A stretch of DNA of 64,000 nt from assembly GCA_022823605.1 (NCBI GenBank), contig JAJEHS010000006.1, positions 531,001 to 595,000 on the forward strand, given 5' to 3'. The translations under genes and the position numbers were made by a program. Source of the stretch: Paracoccaceae bacterium (GTDB taxonomy: Bacteria > Pseudomonadota > Alphaproteobacteria > Rhodobacterales > Rhodobacteraceae). Under the pieces are notes generated by a model that worked only from the letters and a program-made list of their open reading frames with translations, did no database searches and was not told the origin of the DNA. This document shows positions 27,443 to 36,277 of the stretch, piece by piece; position 1 is the stretch's first letter, and every line of letters begins with the position of its first letter.

Positions 27443-29857
27443 ATGGAAATTCCAATGCATGCAGAAGTGGTAATCATCGGAGGTGGTATAATGGGTTGCG
27501 GTTTGGCCTATCACCTGCCCAAAGAAGGCATCAATGATGTTGTCCTATTTGAAAAGGCCGAATTGACAAGTGGATCCACCTGGCATGCCGCAGGTCAAAT
27601 TACCCACTCAACCTCCAGTTATTCCCTTGGTAAATGTGTTGGTTACAATATCGACCTATATTCCGGAATTCTGGAAGAGGAAACCGGAATGAAGGTAAGT
27701 TGGCATGGATGTGGGTCTCTCAGACTGGCCTATACCAGTGATGAGGTTGACTGGCAGTTGCAATCCATGTCTGTCGGCAAGGGTTTGGGATTTCAAATGG
27801 ACCTCATCGGGACTGCAGAAATTGCCGAACTTCACCCATTTTATGACCTTGCGGGAGTTAAATCAGCCTTACATACCCCTGATGATGGTCATGTCGACCC
27901 GTCAAATGTAACTCAGGCCCTTGCAACAGGAGCTAGAAACCAAGGAGTCAAAATCTTTCGGAGAACTCAGGTAACGGCAATATCAAAAAACAGTTCCGGT
28001 GAGTGGATAGTGGAAACACCCAAAGGGAGTGTTATCTGCAAGCATGTTGTCAATGCCGGTGGAACCTATGCCAAGCAAATTGCCGAATGGACGGATTACA
28101 ACCTACCTGCAACATCAATGAGTCATCATTATTTTGTAACCGAACAGGTGCCTGCATTCAAGGATTTGGATATTGAATTACCAGTCATTCGGGATGATCG
28201 TGAAATCTCCGGATATTTTCGCATGGAGCAGAAATCAGGCTTGATAGGCATATATGAAAAGTTGAACCCCAATCCGGTCTGGCTGGAAGGTTGTCCCTGG
28301 GAAGCAGAAAACGAATTGTTTGAAGCTGATTATGACCGTGTTTTCCCTTGGCTGGAAAATGCCTTCAACAGAATACCTGTATTGGCTGATCTGGGTATTC
28401 GCCGAGTAGTTCACGGGGCAATCAGCCATCCACCTGACGGCAACCCGTTGATTGGACCTGCACCAAAACTTGAAAACTACTGGTGCTGTTGTGGTACCCA
28501 AATTGGAATAGGATGGGGTCCGGCCTTGACAAGAGAACTAGCAAGATTAATGGCTCATGGGAAATCCGACATCAACATGCGGGAGTTTGATCCTCGTAGA
28601 TTTGGATCATTCGCTACGGACAATTATCAGGTGATTAAGGCCAAGGAGGATTATCTCCTTCGTCACGAGGTTCCGTTTCCGAATTTCAACAGGCTCGAAG
28701 CAAGACCGGTCAGACCTTCTGCAATTTATGATTTGCTCAAGGACAACAATGCTGTATTTGAAGAGGTCTACGGGCATGAAAGACCACGATGGTTTGAACC
28801 GCAAAACACCGAACCTAAAGACATTTACAGTTTTCGACGAAGTGGGCTTCACGACATCATAGCTGAAGAAGTCAGGGCAGTTCAGAATCATGCCGGATTG
28901 ATGGATATTTCGGCCTTTAGCAAGATTGAGGTTTCCGGAAATGATTCGAATCGGCTTTTGTCCCGATTGATTCCCAACAGACTTCCAGAACCGGGCAGGA
29001 TGCGATTGACTCATCTCTTGAACAACTCTGGACGAATTGAATTGGAAGCAACCGTGTTTTGCCTCTCTGAAAGCCGGTATTACCTTGTTTGTGCTGCTTT
29101 CTTCGAACAAAGATTGTTGGATATCCTCAACTTTGCAAGGGAATCAGAAAATGTTACTGTCAACAATCTATCTGATGAATGGGGTGCTTTGACCATAAAT
29201 GGCCCGAAATCAAGAACTATCTTATCTGAAATTACTGATGGTCCAATTTCCAATTCCGAATTCAAATGGCTAACACTTCGTGAAATTGAAATCGATGGTT
29301 TATTGCTTTGGGCATTTCGAATGTCCTATGCAGGAGAACTTGGTTGGGAGTTGCATGGGCCAAGATCAGCTATCAGAAATGCTTTTCAAAAGCTGCTTTC
29401 AGGAGGATCAAAACATGGAATCAAGCTATATGGTTCTTTTGCCATGAACTCCCTGCGATTGGAAAAAGGATATATGGGTGCTGGTGAATTGACCAATGAA
29501 GTGACCCTAGCAGAAACCGGGCAGATGCGATTTGTCGACTTCAACCATAAATTTATTGGCGATCTTGCAACTCGCAATGACATACCAAAATACCGTTGTG
29601 TTCTTCTTGAGATTGAAAATGACGGAAAATCCGATGGTAATGGTGGGGAAGCGATTTATTCATCAGGCAGGCAAATTGGTTCGATCAGCTCAATCGGTTT
29701 TGGGCACAGGGTAAACAAACTGCTTGCTTTTGGATTCGTTTCACCTGTTATAACAACCGAATCCAGACTTGAGGTAAGAATCATGAATGAGATGAGAATT
29801 GCATCCATTCTTGATAAACCCCCTTATGATCCTCAGAATCTATTGCAAAAGACTTAA
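27443..29857 (+). CDS. FAD-dependent dimethylglycine/sarcosine dehydrogenase-like enzyme
   Basis: An 804-residue two-part protein. The N-terminal DAO-type FAD domain (about 1-370) has GGGIMGCG at the start and TWHAAG with H48, the position of covalent flavin attachment in the family. After a linker (DUF1989/FAO_M-type, about 375-425), GcvT-like folate domains occupy about 430-800 (SYAGELGWELHGP; NSLRLEKGYMGAGEL). This is the layout of dimethylglycine dehydrogenase and sarcosine dehydrogenase, which oxidise N-methyl groups and hand formaldehyde to tetrahydrofolate. The exact amine is not determinable. The next gene follows after 19 nt. Confidence 0.88.
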   Translation: MEIPMHAEVVIIGGGIMGCGLAYHLPKEGINDVVLFEKAELTSGSTWHAAGQITHSTSSYSLGKCVGYNIDLYSGILEEETGMKVSWHGCGSLRLAYTSDEVDWQLQSMSVGKGLGFQMDLIGTAEIAELHPFYDLAGVKSALHTPDDGHVDPSNVTQALATGARNQGVKIFRRTQVTAISKNSSGEWIVETPKGSVICKHVVNAGGTYAKQIAEWTDYNLPATSMSHHYFVTEQVPAFKDLDIELPVIRDDREISGYFRMEQKSGLIGIYEKLNPNPVWLEGCPWEAENELFEADYDRVFPWLENAFNRIPVLADLGIRRVVHGAISHPPDGNPLIGPAPKLENYWCCCGTQIGIGWGPALTRELARLMAHGKSDINMREFDPRRFGSFATDNYQVIKAKEDYLLRHEVPFPNFNRLEARPVRPSAIYDLLKDNNAVFEEVYGHERPRWFEPQNTEPKDIYSFRRSGLHDIIAEEVRAVQNHAGLMDISAFSKIEVSGNDSNRLLSRLIPNRLPEPGRMRLTHLLNNSGRIELEATVFCLSESRYYLVCAAFFEQRLLDILNFARESENVTVNNLSDEWGALTINGPKSRTILSEITDGPISNSEFKWLTLREIEIDGLLLWAFRMSYAGELGWELHGPRSAIRNAFQKLLSGGSKHGIKLYGSFAMNSLRLEKGYMGAGELTNEVTLAETGQMRFVDFNHKFIGDLATRNDIPKYRCVLLEIENDGKSDGNGGEAIYSSGRQIGSISSIGFGHRVNKLLAFGFVSPVITTESRLEVRIMNEMRIASILDKPPYDPQNLLQKT

Positions 29858-29876
29858 AAGGGAATAGGCAGGAAAA

Positions 29877-30959
29877 ATGACAATGAGAGGAATACTTCTT
29901 ACTGGCCATGGTGGAATGGACAAATTGGAATGGAGGGAAAACATACCGGTTCCAACACTTTCCGAAGGTGAGGTGTTGATTAAGGTTGGTGCATGTGGAC
30001 TCAACAATACGGATGTAAACACCAGGGTAGGTTGGTATTCGAAAACGGCAATTTCGGGGAGTGACAATAACGCTCAGGAAGAAGTTGAACCTGATGATGG
30101 TGGATGGGGTGGCACTTCGCTGCAATTCCCCAGAATACAGGGGGCAGATATTGCGGGTGAGGTCGTTGAGGTCAAGGGAAGTCAATTCCGGCATTTACTT
30201 GGTGAAACGGTTATGGTTGATCCATGGATAAGACCTTTGAAGCATCCCGAAAGATATAATGTTATCGGATATCTTGGAAGCGAAATTGACGGTGGTTTTG
30301 CCGAATTCACAAAGGTCCCGGGAAATGCTGTCCATCCTGTAAAATCAGAATACTCGTTAGTTGAACTTGCCACTTTTGCTACTTCAAGCGTTACTGCCGA
30401 AAACATGCTTGACAGGGCCAGGGTCAAGGCAGGTGATGTCGTTTTGATTACAGGTGCCTCGGGAGGGGTTGGGTCAGCCCTGATACAATTGGCAAATCGA
30501 AGGGAAGCAAGGACCTTAGCTGTCTCCAGCAAAGGTAAGGTCAATGAGGTCAAGAGCATCAAACCCGATGACATCCTGCTTCGTGAATCAGACAATTTTA
30601 TCGATGAAGTGATGTCCTTGACTTCGGGCAATGGGGTTTCAGTTGTGGCAGATGTCGTTGGTGGGAGTATTTGGCCTCAATTGCTTGAGGTGCTCAATCA
30701 TGGTGGCCGTTATGTTTGTTCAGGTGCTATTGCGGGTCCTATGGTCGAATTTGACCTTCGAACATTTTATCTGAAAGACCTTACCTTGGTTGGCGCTACC
30801 ATCGTTCCACCAGGTACTTTTGGTAATCTTGTGAACTATATTGAAAGAAAGGAAATCAGGCCCCTTCTTGCGGAAACGTACCGTCTAAAGGACTTCAAGA
30901 ATGCTCAGTCAAGCTTTCTGGAAAAATCTCACTTCGGAAATATCGTGGTTTACATGTAA
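29877..30959 (+). CDS. Zinc-type alcohol dehydrogenase-family oxidoreductase (quinone reductase-like)
   Basis: A 360-residue MDR-superfamily protein: a GroES-like N-terminal domain (about 1-160, ACGLNNTDVNTRVGWYS) and a Rossmann NAD(P)-binding domain with GASGGVGSALIQLA near 190-205. The CGxNxxD pattern resembles quinone oxidoreductases, and the structural-zinc cysteine loop is absent. It follows the DMGDH-like gene by 19 nt with a good ribosome site (AGGAAAA), so the two form an operon. It may oxidise or reduce a product of amine demethylation; the substrate is unknown. Confidence 0.83.
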   Translation: MTMRGILLTGHGGMDKLEWRENIPVPTLSEGEVLIKVGACGLNNTDVNTRVGWYSKTAISGSDNNAQEEVEPDDGGWGGTSLQFPRIQGADIAGEVVEVKGSQFRHLLGETVMVDPWIRPLKHPERYNVIGYLGSEIDGGFAEFTKVPGNAVHPVKSEYSLVELATFATSSVTAENMLDRARVKAGDVVLITGASGGVGSALIQLANRREARTLAVSSKGKVNEVKSIKPDDILLRESDNFIDEVMSLTSGNGVSVVADVVGGSIWPQLLEVLNHGGRYVCSGAIAGPMVEFDLRTFYLKDLTLVGATIVPPGTFGNLVNYIERKEIRPLLAETYRLKDFKNAQSSFLEKSHFGNIVVYM

Positions 30960-31103
30960 ATTTCATTTATGTTGTTAATATTAGTTTGGAACCTAATTTA
31001 CCTTCATCTCATTCCAATGCCAAATCAGACTAACGAAGTTGAATTGGCCATGAAGAAATTGAGTCTCAAGGACTGAAAATCCTTCGAAGGTAAATTAATT
31101 TCA

Positions 31104-31859
31104 CTAGGCCATGACTTCTTGCAACTGCTTGGCACTATCAAACAGAAAATCCTTTTTCTTTAGTAAATCGTCCAAGGAAAGTCTTTGGGTAGGTCCATGG
31201 AAGGCCAGGGAAGCAATATAATTTCCATCCTTGTCAGAAATAGGAACAGCAGCTGCGACCATACCAGGGATAAATTCTTCCATATCCAAGGCAAAGCCTT
31301 GATCGGATACTCGTTCCAACTCTTCGATTAAAGCGTTTGAAGTACAAATTGTATTTTCCGTAAGTTGGGACAAATCAAGATTGTTGGTTAATATCCTTCG
31401 TTCCCTTGGAGGCAATTTTGAAAGGTATGTTTTGCCACTGGCCGTACAATGAAAAGGAACATTACTTCCGATGGGAAGCTGTATTCTCAAGGGCCAATCG
31501 GTTTCCACTCGGTCAATATAAGTCATCCCCTTGACCTCGGGAACGACAAGATTGATTGTTTCACCGATTTTCTGGGCCACTTTTTGAAGGATTTGATGTC
31601 GAACAATTTTTTGGTCTGTATCAAAATAAACATGGCGGGCAAGGTTCCTCAGTTTTTCCCCAGATGCCAAGCGCCTGTTCTCTACCTTCACAAGGTACCC
31701 TTCCTCAAGAAGTCTGTCACACAACCTGTGGAGAGACTGCTTTGGCAAATCCAGCTCCCTATTGATCTCGGCAAGGGTAAGAGGGTTATCAGCTTTCCCA
31801 ACAACTTCGATAATCTTTACCATACGGATAGAGGTGGGAATATTCGGGGTTTTTCGCAT
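31104..31859 (-). CDS. IclR-family transcriptional regulator
   Basis: A 251-residue regulator. It has an N-terminal winged helix (about 5-70, LTLAEINRELDLPKQSLHRLCDRL) and a C-terminal IclR effector domain (about 75-245, with FHCTASGKTYLS and GMVAAAVPISDKDGNYIASLAF). Family members bind small carbon-source effectors. It is convergent with the oxidoreductase operon and divergent from terC, so it could regulate either the amine locus or the TRAP cluster that begins 0.9 kb away. The assignment of targets is inference. Confidence 0.9.
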   Translation of the reverse strand: MRKTPNIPTSIRMVKIIEVVGKADNPLTLAEINRELDLPKQSLHRLCDRLLEEGYLVKVENRRLASGEKLRNLARHVYFDTDQKIVRHQILQKVAQKIGETINLVVPEVKGMTYIDRVETDWPLRIQLPIGSNVPFHCTASGKTYLSKLPPRERRILTNNLDLSQLTENTICTSNALIEELERVSDQGFALDMEEFIPGMVAAAVPISDKDGNYIASLAFHGPTQRLSLDDLLKKKDFLFDSAKQLQEVMA

Positions 31860-32045
31860 TTGCTTTTAATAAAAAATAATGGTACTTGAAAACAATGACA
31901 AACAAAAATAATTCATTTTTGAGATTTTTTGTCTCATTTTTAAACATTTATTCTAAAATTTTCTACCAACTTTGCAAATTTGTATCTTGGCTTTTTCAGC
32001 ATAATTTAGCATCCAAACAACGGGAACCACATTTTGATCGATTAC

Positions 32046-32651
32046 ATGGTGATGATTTCGCAGATTATAATTGCGGATATCATCCTTTCAGGGGACAATG
32101 CTCTAGTCATAGCGATGGCCGCAGCAGGGGTCGATCAAAAATACAGGAAATTCGCGATCATCATGGGATTGGCAATGGCAGCTATCCTGAGGATCTTATT
32201 CGCTGTCATGGCTTCATTCCTGTTGCAGATACCCGGAATTCTTTTCTTTGGTGGATTGCTCCTCTGTTGGGTATGCTGGAGGTTTTACCTGGATATCAGG
32301 GGCCATTCGCAAACTTCTTCAGGAATTTCAGCCGATACTGTAGCCATAAAGCAAGCGACTCCCTTGGGGCAATTGAAAAGGGCAATGATCGTTATTACCG
32401 TGGCAGATGTATCCATGTCCATTGATAATGTTGTGGTTATTGCAGCAATCGCGAGGGATGACATGGTCCTGATGATATTTGGAATTGCCCTTGCTATAGC
32501 TATCATGGCACTCTGTGCAGCAGTTATTATGAAAATTCTTACTCGTTTTCCAATACTGGCTTATGCTGGTTTGCTATTTCTCATATACATTTCTCTGGAC
32601 CTGCTATATGAAGGTGGCTTGGAATTAATTCATCTGGCAGGTATGGTCTAG
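32046..32651 (+). CDS. TerC-family integral membrane protein (YjbE type)
   Basis: A 201-residue polytopic membrane protein with about seven hydrophobic segments and the duplicated TerC signature: DIILSGDNALVIA near the N-terminus and DVSMSIDNVVVIA in the middle. Members have been linked to metal (manganese) efflux or metalation of exported proteins and to tellurite resistance. I use ATG 32046, since the family begins just before the first signature; a TTG at 32034 is possible. It is monocistronic, divergent from iclR over roughly 180 bp of AT-rich DNA. Confidence 0.85.
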   Translation: MVMISQIIIADIILSGDNALVIAMAAAGVDQKYRKFAIIMGLAMAAILRILFAVMASFLLQIPGILFFGGLLLCWVCWRFYLDIRGHSQTSSGISADTVAIKQATPLGQLKRAMIVITVADVSMSIDNVVVIAAIARDDMVLMIFGIALAIAIMALCAAVIMKILTRFPILAYAGLLFLIYISLDLLYEGGLELIHLAGMV

Positions 32652-32794
32652 TATTGTAAGATGAGTGTTTTGGCTTTCACTGGGAGAATCAATTCCCCGT
32701 CAACTCGGCAAATACTTTGTATTTTAAGCTGGTAATGCCTTCACTGGTTTAAATGTCGAGAATCTATTTTGAAGGCACTTTTTGGAGGATTACT

Positions 32795-33901
32795 ATGAAC
32801 ATTAGTAAATCAATTGCCAAGGCCCTTTTAGTAGGATTTGGCGGCCTAGTCCTATTGGCTACTTCGGTATATTCTGAAGTAACCATAAGGGTGCAATCTG
32901 TTATTCCGGCTCAGGCTGATGAAGTTCATATGCTGAATGAATTTGCCGCAGATGTGGCAGCTCTAACCAATGGGGAAGTACAAATTGAAGTGCTGCCCGC
33001 TGGTGCTGTTGTAGGTGTGGCAGAAACACTTGATGCCGTAGACAAGGGATTGATCGAAGGCGGTTTTGCCTGGACCCATTATTGGTCAGGCAAGCACCCG
33101 GCAGCCATGCTTTTCGGATCTCCCGTTGCTGGTGCCGGAGTCGGTATTGACAACATCGCATTCCTTTCCTGGTTCCAATATGGTGGTGGTAAGGAACTAT
33201 ACGACCAGCTTTGGGATGAAATGGGTGTAAACATCAAGGGATTCATGCTTCAGCCAGTTGGACCTGAGGCCTTGGGTTGGTTCAAGGAACCAATCAATTC
33301 CATGGATGATTTCAGAAAATACAGATTCCGAACCCCTCCCGGCATTCCCGGTCAAACCTACAAGGATATCGGAGTTGCATCTGTAGCCATGGGTGGTGGT
33401 GACATTCTACCCGCGCTTGAGAAGGGTACGATTGATGCCGCCGAATGGTGTTGCCCGAAACCGGACAGTGTATTTGGTTTCCAGAAGGTATTGAAGCACT
33501 ATTATCTCCAGGGACTTCATCAGGTCGTTGTTAATGCTGACATCTACATCAATGGCGATGTCTATGACTCATTGACCGATCATCAAAAGAAGGCACTTGA
33601 GGTTGCTGCCAACGCTTCCTTGTCCAAAGCTATGTCCTACAGGATTTACGAAAATGGCAAGGCTCTCAAGGAGTTGACCGAGGAGCATGGAGTTATTCTG
33701 CATGACACACCCGCAGATTACTTCCCAGCGTACATGAACGCTGCTCGTGCATCACTTGAGAAAAACGCTGCCGAGAATGAATTCTTTGCAGAAGTTTGGA
33801 ACAGCCAAAAGGAATTTGCTACTATCGCTGTACCATTCTGGGCCGGCGCACAATCTTCAAATGCCCAGCTAGGCAAGGCATTTGCTGATTCCCTGAAGTA
33901 A
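32795..33901 (+). CDS. TRAP transporter periplasmic substrate-binding protein (DctP family)
   Basis: A 368-residue secreted binding protein with a signal peptide of about 25 residues. GGAGG lies 6 nt before ATG 32795, so the longer frame from 32753 is rejected. The ligand-arginine segment RKYRFRTPPGIPGQTYKDIG and the GTIDAAEWCCPKPDSVFGF stretch place it in the TakP/mannitol-chloroaromatic-type group, which mostly binds carboxylates. It is followed, after two hairpins, by a fused permease. The CC pair in the ligand-proximal segment is unusual. Confidence 0.9.
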   Translation: MNISKSIAKALLVGFGGLVLLATSVYSEVTIRVQSVIPAQADEVHMLNEFAADVAALTNGEVQIEVLPAGAVVGVAETLDAVDKGLIEGGFAWTHYWSGKHPAAMLFGSPVAGAGVGIDNIAFLSWFQYGGGKELYDQLWDEMGVNIKGFMLQPVGPEALGWFKEPINSMDDFRKYRFRTPPGIPGQTYKDIGVASVAMGGGDILPALEKGTIDAAEWCCPKPDSVFGFQKVLKHYYLQGLHQVVVNADIYINGDVYDSLTDHQKKALEVAANASLSKAMSYRIYENGKALKELTEEHGVILHDTPADYFPAYMNAARASLEKNAAENEFFAEVWNSQKEFATIAVPFWAGAQSSNAQLGKAFADSLK

Positions 33902-33911
33902 ATTAAATTTC

Positions 33912-33939
33912 AACGACGGGGTTTCCCAATCCCGTTGTT
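33912..33939 (+). terminator. First hairpin between dctP and permease genes
   Basis: AACGACGGG and CCCGTTGTT form a 9-bp stem (one G-U pair) 10 nt after the dctP stop, with a 10-nt loop and a short TTT after it. It is too weak for full termination. Attenuation or protection of the dctP message is likely. Confidence 0.5.
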
Positions 33940-33949
33940 TCTACACCAC

Positions 33950-33981
33950 GCATGGTCCACTAATCTTCAGGTGGACCATGC
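33950..33981 (+). terminator. Second hairpin between dctP and permease genes
   Basis: GCATGGTCCAC and GTGGACCATGC form a perfect 11-bp stem with a 10-nt loop, ending 24 nt before the permease ATG. No T-run follows. Together with the first hairpin it would let the binding protein be made in excess over the permease. Confidence 0.6.
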
Positions 33982-34005
33982 ATTTACAAGTGAAAGAGAT
34001 TTACA

Positions 34006-36261
34006 ATGGCAAAGGAACCTGATCCGGATGATCTCATTATCGGCGATGAATTGATCGCCGAAGGAAGAAGCGGTATAGCTGGTGAAACTCCAGAGGACAT
34101 GCCCGGGTGGATGCGAAAGGTTGTGGCCACGATAGACATCACCAATAATTGGGTGGGTCGGTTTACCTGTCTTTTACTTGTTCCCATAATATTTGCGATG
34201 GTTTATGAAGTCGTCGCTCGGAAACTTTTTATTGCTCCGACCATTTGGGCCTATGATACAAGCCGAATGTTTTCCGGCGCCCTGTTTATGCTGGGAGCAG
34301 GTTATGTCCTGATGCGTGGGGTCCACATCAGGGCGGATTTTCTTTATCGTAATTGGACAAAGAAAAGCCAGGCAACCGTCGATGCTTCTTTATACCTGCT
34401 GTTTTATTTTCCAGCGATGCTTTTCTTTTTTTGGGTCTCGCTAGATTATACCATCAGTGCCTGGGTAAAATGGGAAAGAACCATGGATACCACGCTGATG
34501 GCCCCCTTGGCACCAGCCAGGACAGCCATGCCGGTAGGTGCTTTCTTTCTTTTGCTGCAAGGCGTGGCCGAAATCCTGAGAGCATTCCATGATATGGGAC
34601 CGGAGAGAGCTTCGAAATATTACAAGAGTTTACCTGTTTATATCATCGGATTGCTCTGCATCTTCCTGAGTGCCTTCTTCCCGGCAATCATGCCTCTTGG
34701 CGATTGGTGGTCCTCATTGGTCGATTCAATCGGGCTCACAAGCATTCCTACGGAATTTGTCGGTATCATCATGATCGGAGTGATGCTGTTTGCCATCTTT
34801 GTAGGATTTCCGATTTCCTTTACCCTGATATTTCTGGGCTTTGTCTTTGGTGCCTGGGGATTTGGTGGAACCCTTGTGTTCTATCTGCAAACCCTCCAAT
34901 TCAATTCGGTCATGCTTGAACAAACCCTGGCTGCGGTTCCCCTTTTCGTATTCATGGGTATCGTCATGGAGCAAGCCGGTTTGATGGAGAGGCTATTTTC
35001 TTCCGTTCAGCTCATGCTTTCACGAACACGCGGTGCCCTTTACCTGGCAGTTTTATTTGTTTCAACCATTTTTGCTGCCGCTACGGGAATTGTTGGTGCA
35101 TCCGTTACAATTTTGGGAATTATGGCCTCAAAAACCATGAATCAATCCGGCTATGATACAAAACTAGCGGCAGGTACAATAACGGCCGGTGGTACACTGG
35201 GTATCCTCATACCACCCTCAATCATGCTCGTGGTTATGGGGCCCGTTCTGGAGGTTCCGGTTACCGACCTGTTTTCGGCAGCCATCATTCCAGGAATTCT
35301 ATTAGCCTCCCTATATGCGGCTTATGCCATGATCCGATGCTGGTTGAACCCTGACCTGGGGCCAATTCTTCCAGTTGAGAAGCAACCTCAAACATCACCT
35401 TACTATTGGTTGGAGGCTGTAACTGTCATCTTTTCGATCGTGGTTCTTTTTGTTTTGTTCTTCATGTCCCTTTCCGGTGCTCTTGCAGGGCTGTTCCCAC
35501 TATCATGGTTGATCATACCCTTGGCTTGGGGCTTAATCATGCTCTTTGGTGCCAAATGGGTCAAGAAGGTCAAACCAGGCGGATTCTATTTTTCCGATCT
35601 GTGGTATGAGTTCTTCATTGGATTGGTACCTCCTTCGGGATTAGTTGCATTCTCTCTTGGGTCTATCCTGTTTGGTTGGGCAACCCCAACCGAGGGTGCC
35701 GGTTGTGGGGCAATGGGAGCGATAATACTTGCCCTTGCCTACCGAAAGTTGACTTTTGCAAAATTTTATGAAGCACTGATCAAAACCTTGGAAATTACGG
35801 TATTGATCCTGTTTCTGGTTGCTGCTTCCAACTTCTTCGGTGCGGTCTTTTCAAGGTTGGGAACACCTACCATGCTGACCGAGATACTTCTTTCCGTAGA
35901 GCTTTCGGAAACGCTTATCCTGATCATCATCATGGCTCTGATCTTTCTGTTGGGTTGGCCGCTTGAATGGGTTCCTATTGTCCTCATCATAATTCCCATC
36001 CTTATCCCTGCCCTGGACAAGATTGGGGTCAACCTTACCTGGTTTGGTATTCTGGTCGCCGTTAATTTGCAGACCGCATGGCTCAGCCCGCCAGTTGCAC
36101 TATCGGCCTATTTCCTCAAGGGTGTTGTTCCGAGCTGGGATTTGGCGGATATCTACAAGGGGATGCTACAGTTCATGGTTATCCAATTGTTGGGTCTGGT
36201 TCTTGTTTTTGTTTTCCCACAATTGGCTCTTTGGTTGCCAGAATTTATTTACGGTCAATAA
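34006..36261 (+). CDS. Fused TRAP transporter permease (DctQ-DctM)
   Basis: A 751-residue membrane protein joining both TRAP membrane subunits. Residues about 45-200 are the four-helix DctQ part (FTCLLLVPIIFAMVYEVVARK, then MLGAGYVLMRGVHIRADF). Residues about 230-750 are the DctM ion-coupled transporter (FVFMGIVMEQAGLMERL, ATGIVGASVTILG, GTLGILIPPSIMLVVMG). Fused permeases occur in part of the family. With the upstream binding protein it should import a carboxylate or similar solute driven by sodium. The following GMC gene starts 16 nt later. Confidence 0.92.
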   Translation: MAKEPDPDDLIIGDELIAEGRSGIAGETPEDMPGWMRKVVATIDITNNWVGRFTCLLLVPIIFAMVYEVVARKLFIAPTIWAYDTSRMFSGALFMLGAGYVLMRGVHIRADFLYRNWTKKSQATVDASLYLLFYFPAMLFFFWVSLDYTISAWVKWERTMDTTLMAPLAPARTAMPVGAFFLLLQGVAEILRAFHDMGPERASKYYKSLPVYIIGLLCIFLSAFFPAIMPLGDWWSSLVDSIGLTSIPTEFVGIIMIGVMLFAIFVGFPISFTLIFLGFVFGAWGFGGTLVFYLQTLQFNSVMLEQTLAAVPLFVFMGIVMEQAGLMERLFSSVQLMLSRTRGALYLAVLFVSTIFAAATGIVGASVTILGIMASKTMNQSGYDTKLAAGTITAGGTLGILIPPSIMLVVMGPVLEVPVTDLFSAAIIPGILLASLYAAYAMIRCWLNPDLGPILPVEKQPQTSPYYWLEAVTVIFSIVVLFVLFFMSLSGALAGLFPLSWLIIPLAWGLIMLFGAKWVKKVKPGGFYFSDLWYEFFIGLVPPSGLVAFSLGSILFGWATPTEGAGCGAMGAIILALAYRKLTFAKFYEALIKTLEITVLILFLVAASNFFGAVFSRLGTPTMLTEILLSVELSETLILIIIMALIFLLGWPLEWVPIVLIIIPILIPALDKIGVNLTWFGILVAVNLQTAWLSPPVALSAYFLKGVVPSWDLADIYKGMLQFMVIQLLGLVLVFVFPQLALWLPEFIYGQ

Positions 36262-36277
36262 AAGGTAAAGTATTGTC

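Noticed and set aside
28607-29110. A 167-codon minus-strand frame inside the dimethylglycine dehydrogenase-like gene
   Set aside because: It is antisense to the GcvT-like domain of a full-length protein.
31886-32425. A 179-codon plus-strand frame overlapping terC
   Set aside because: It lies in another frame of the gene carrying the duplicated TerC signature; the product has no membrane or family pattern.
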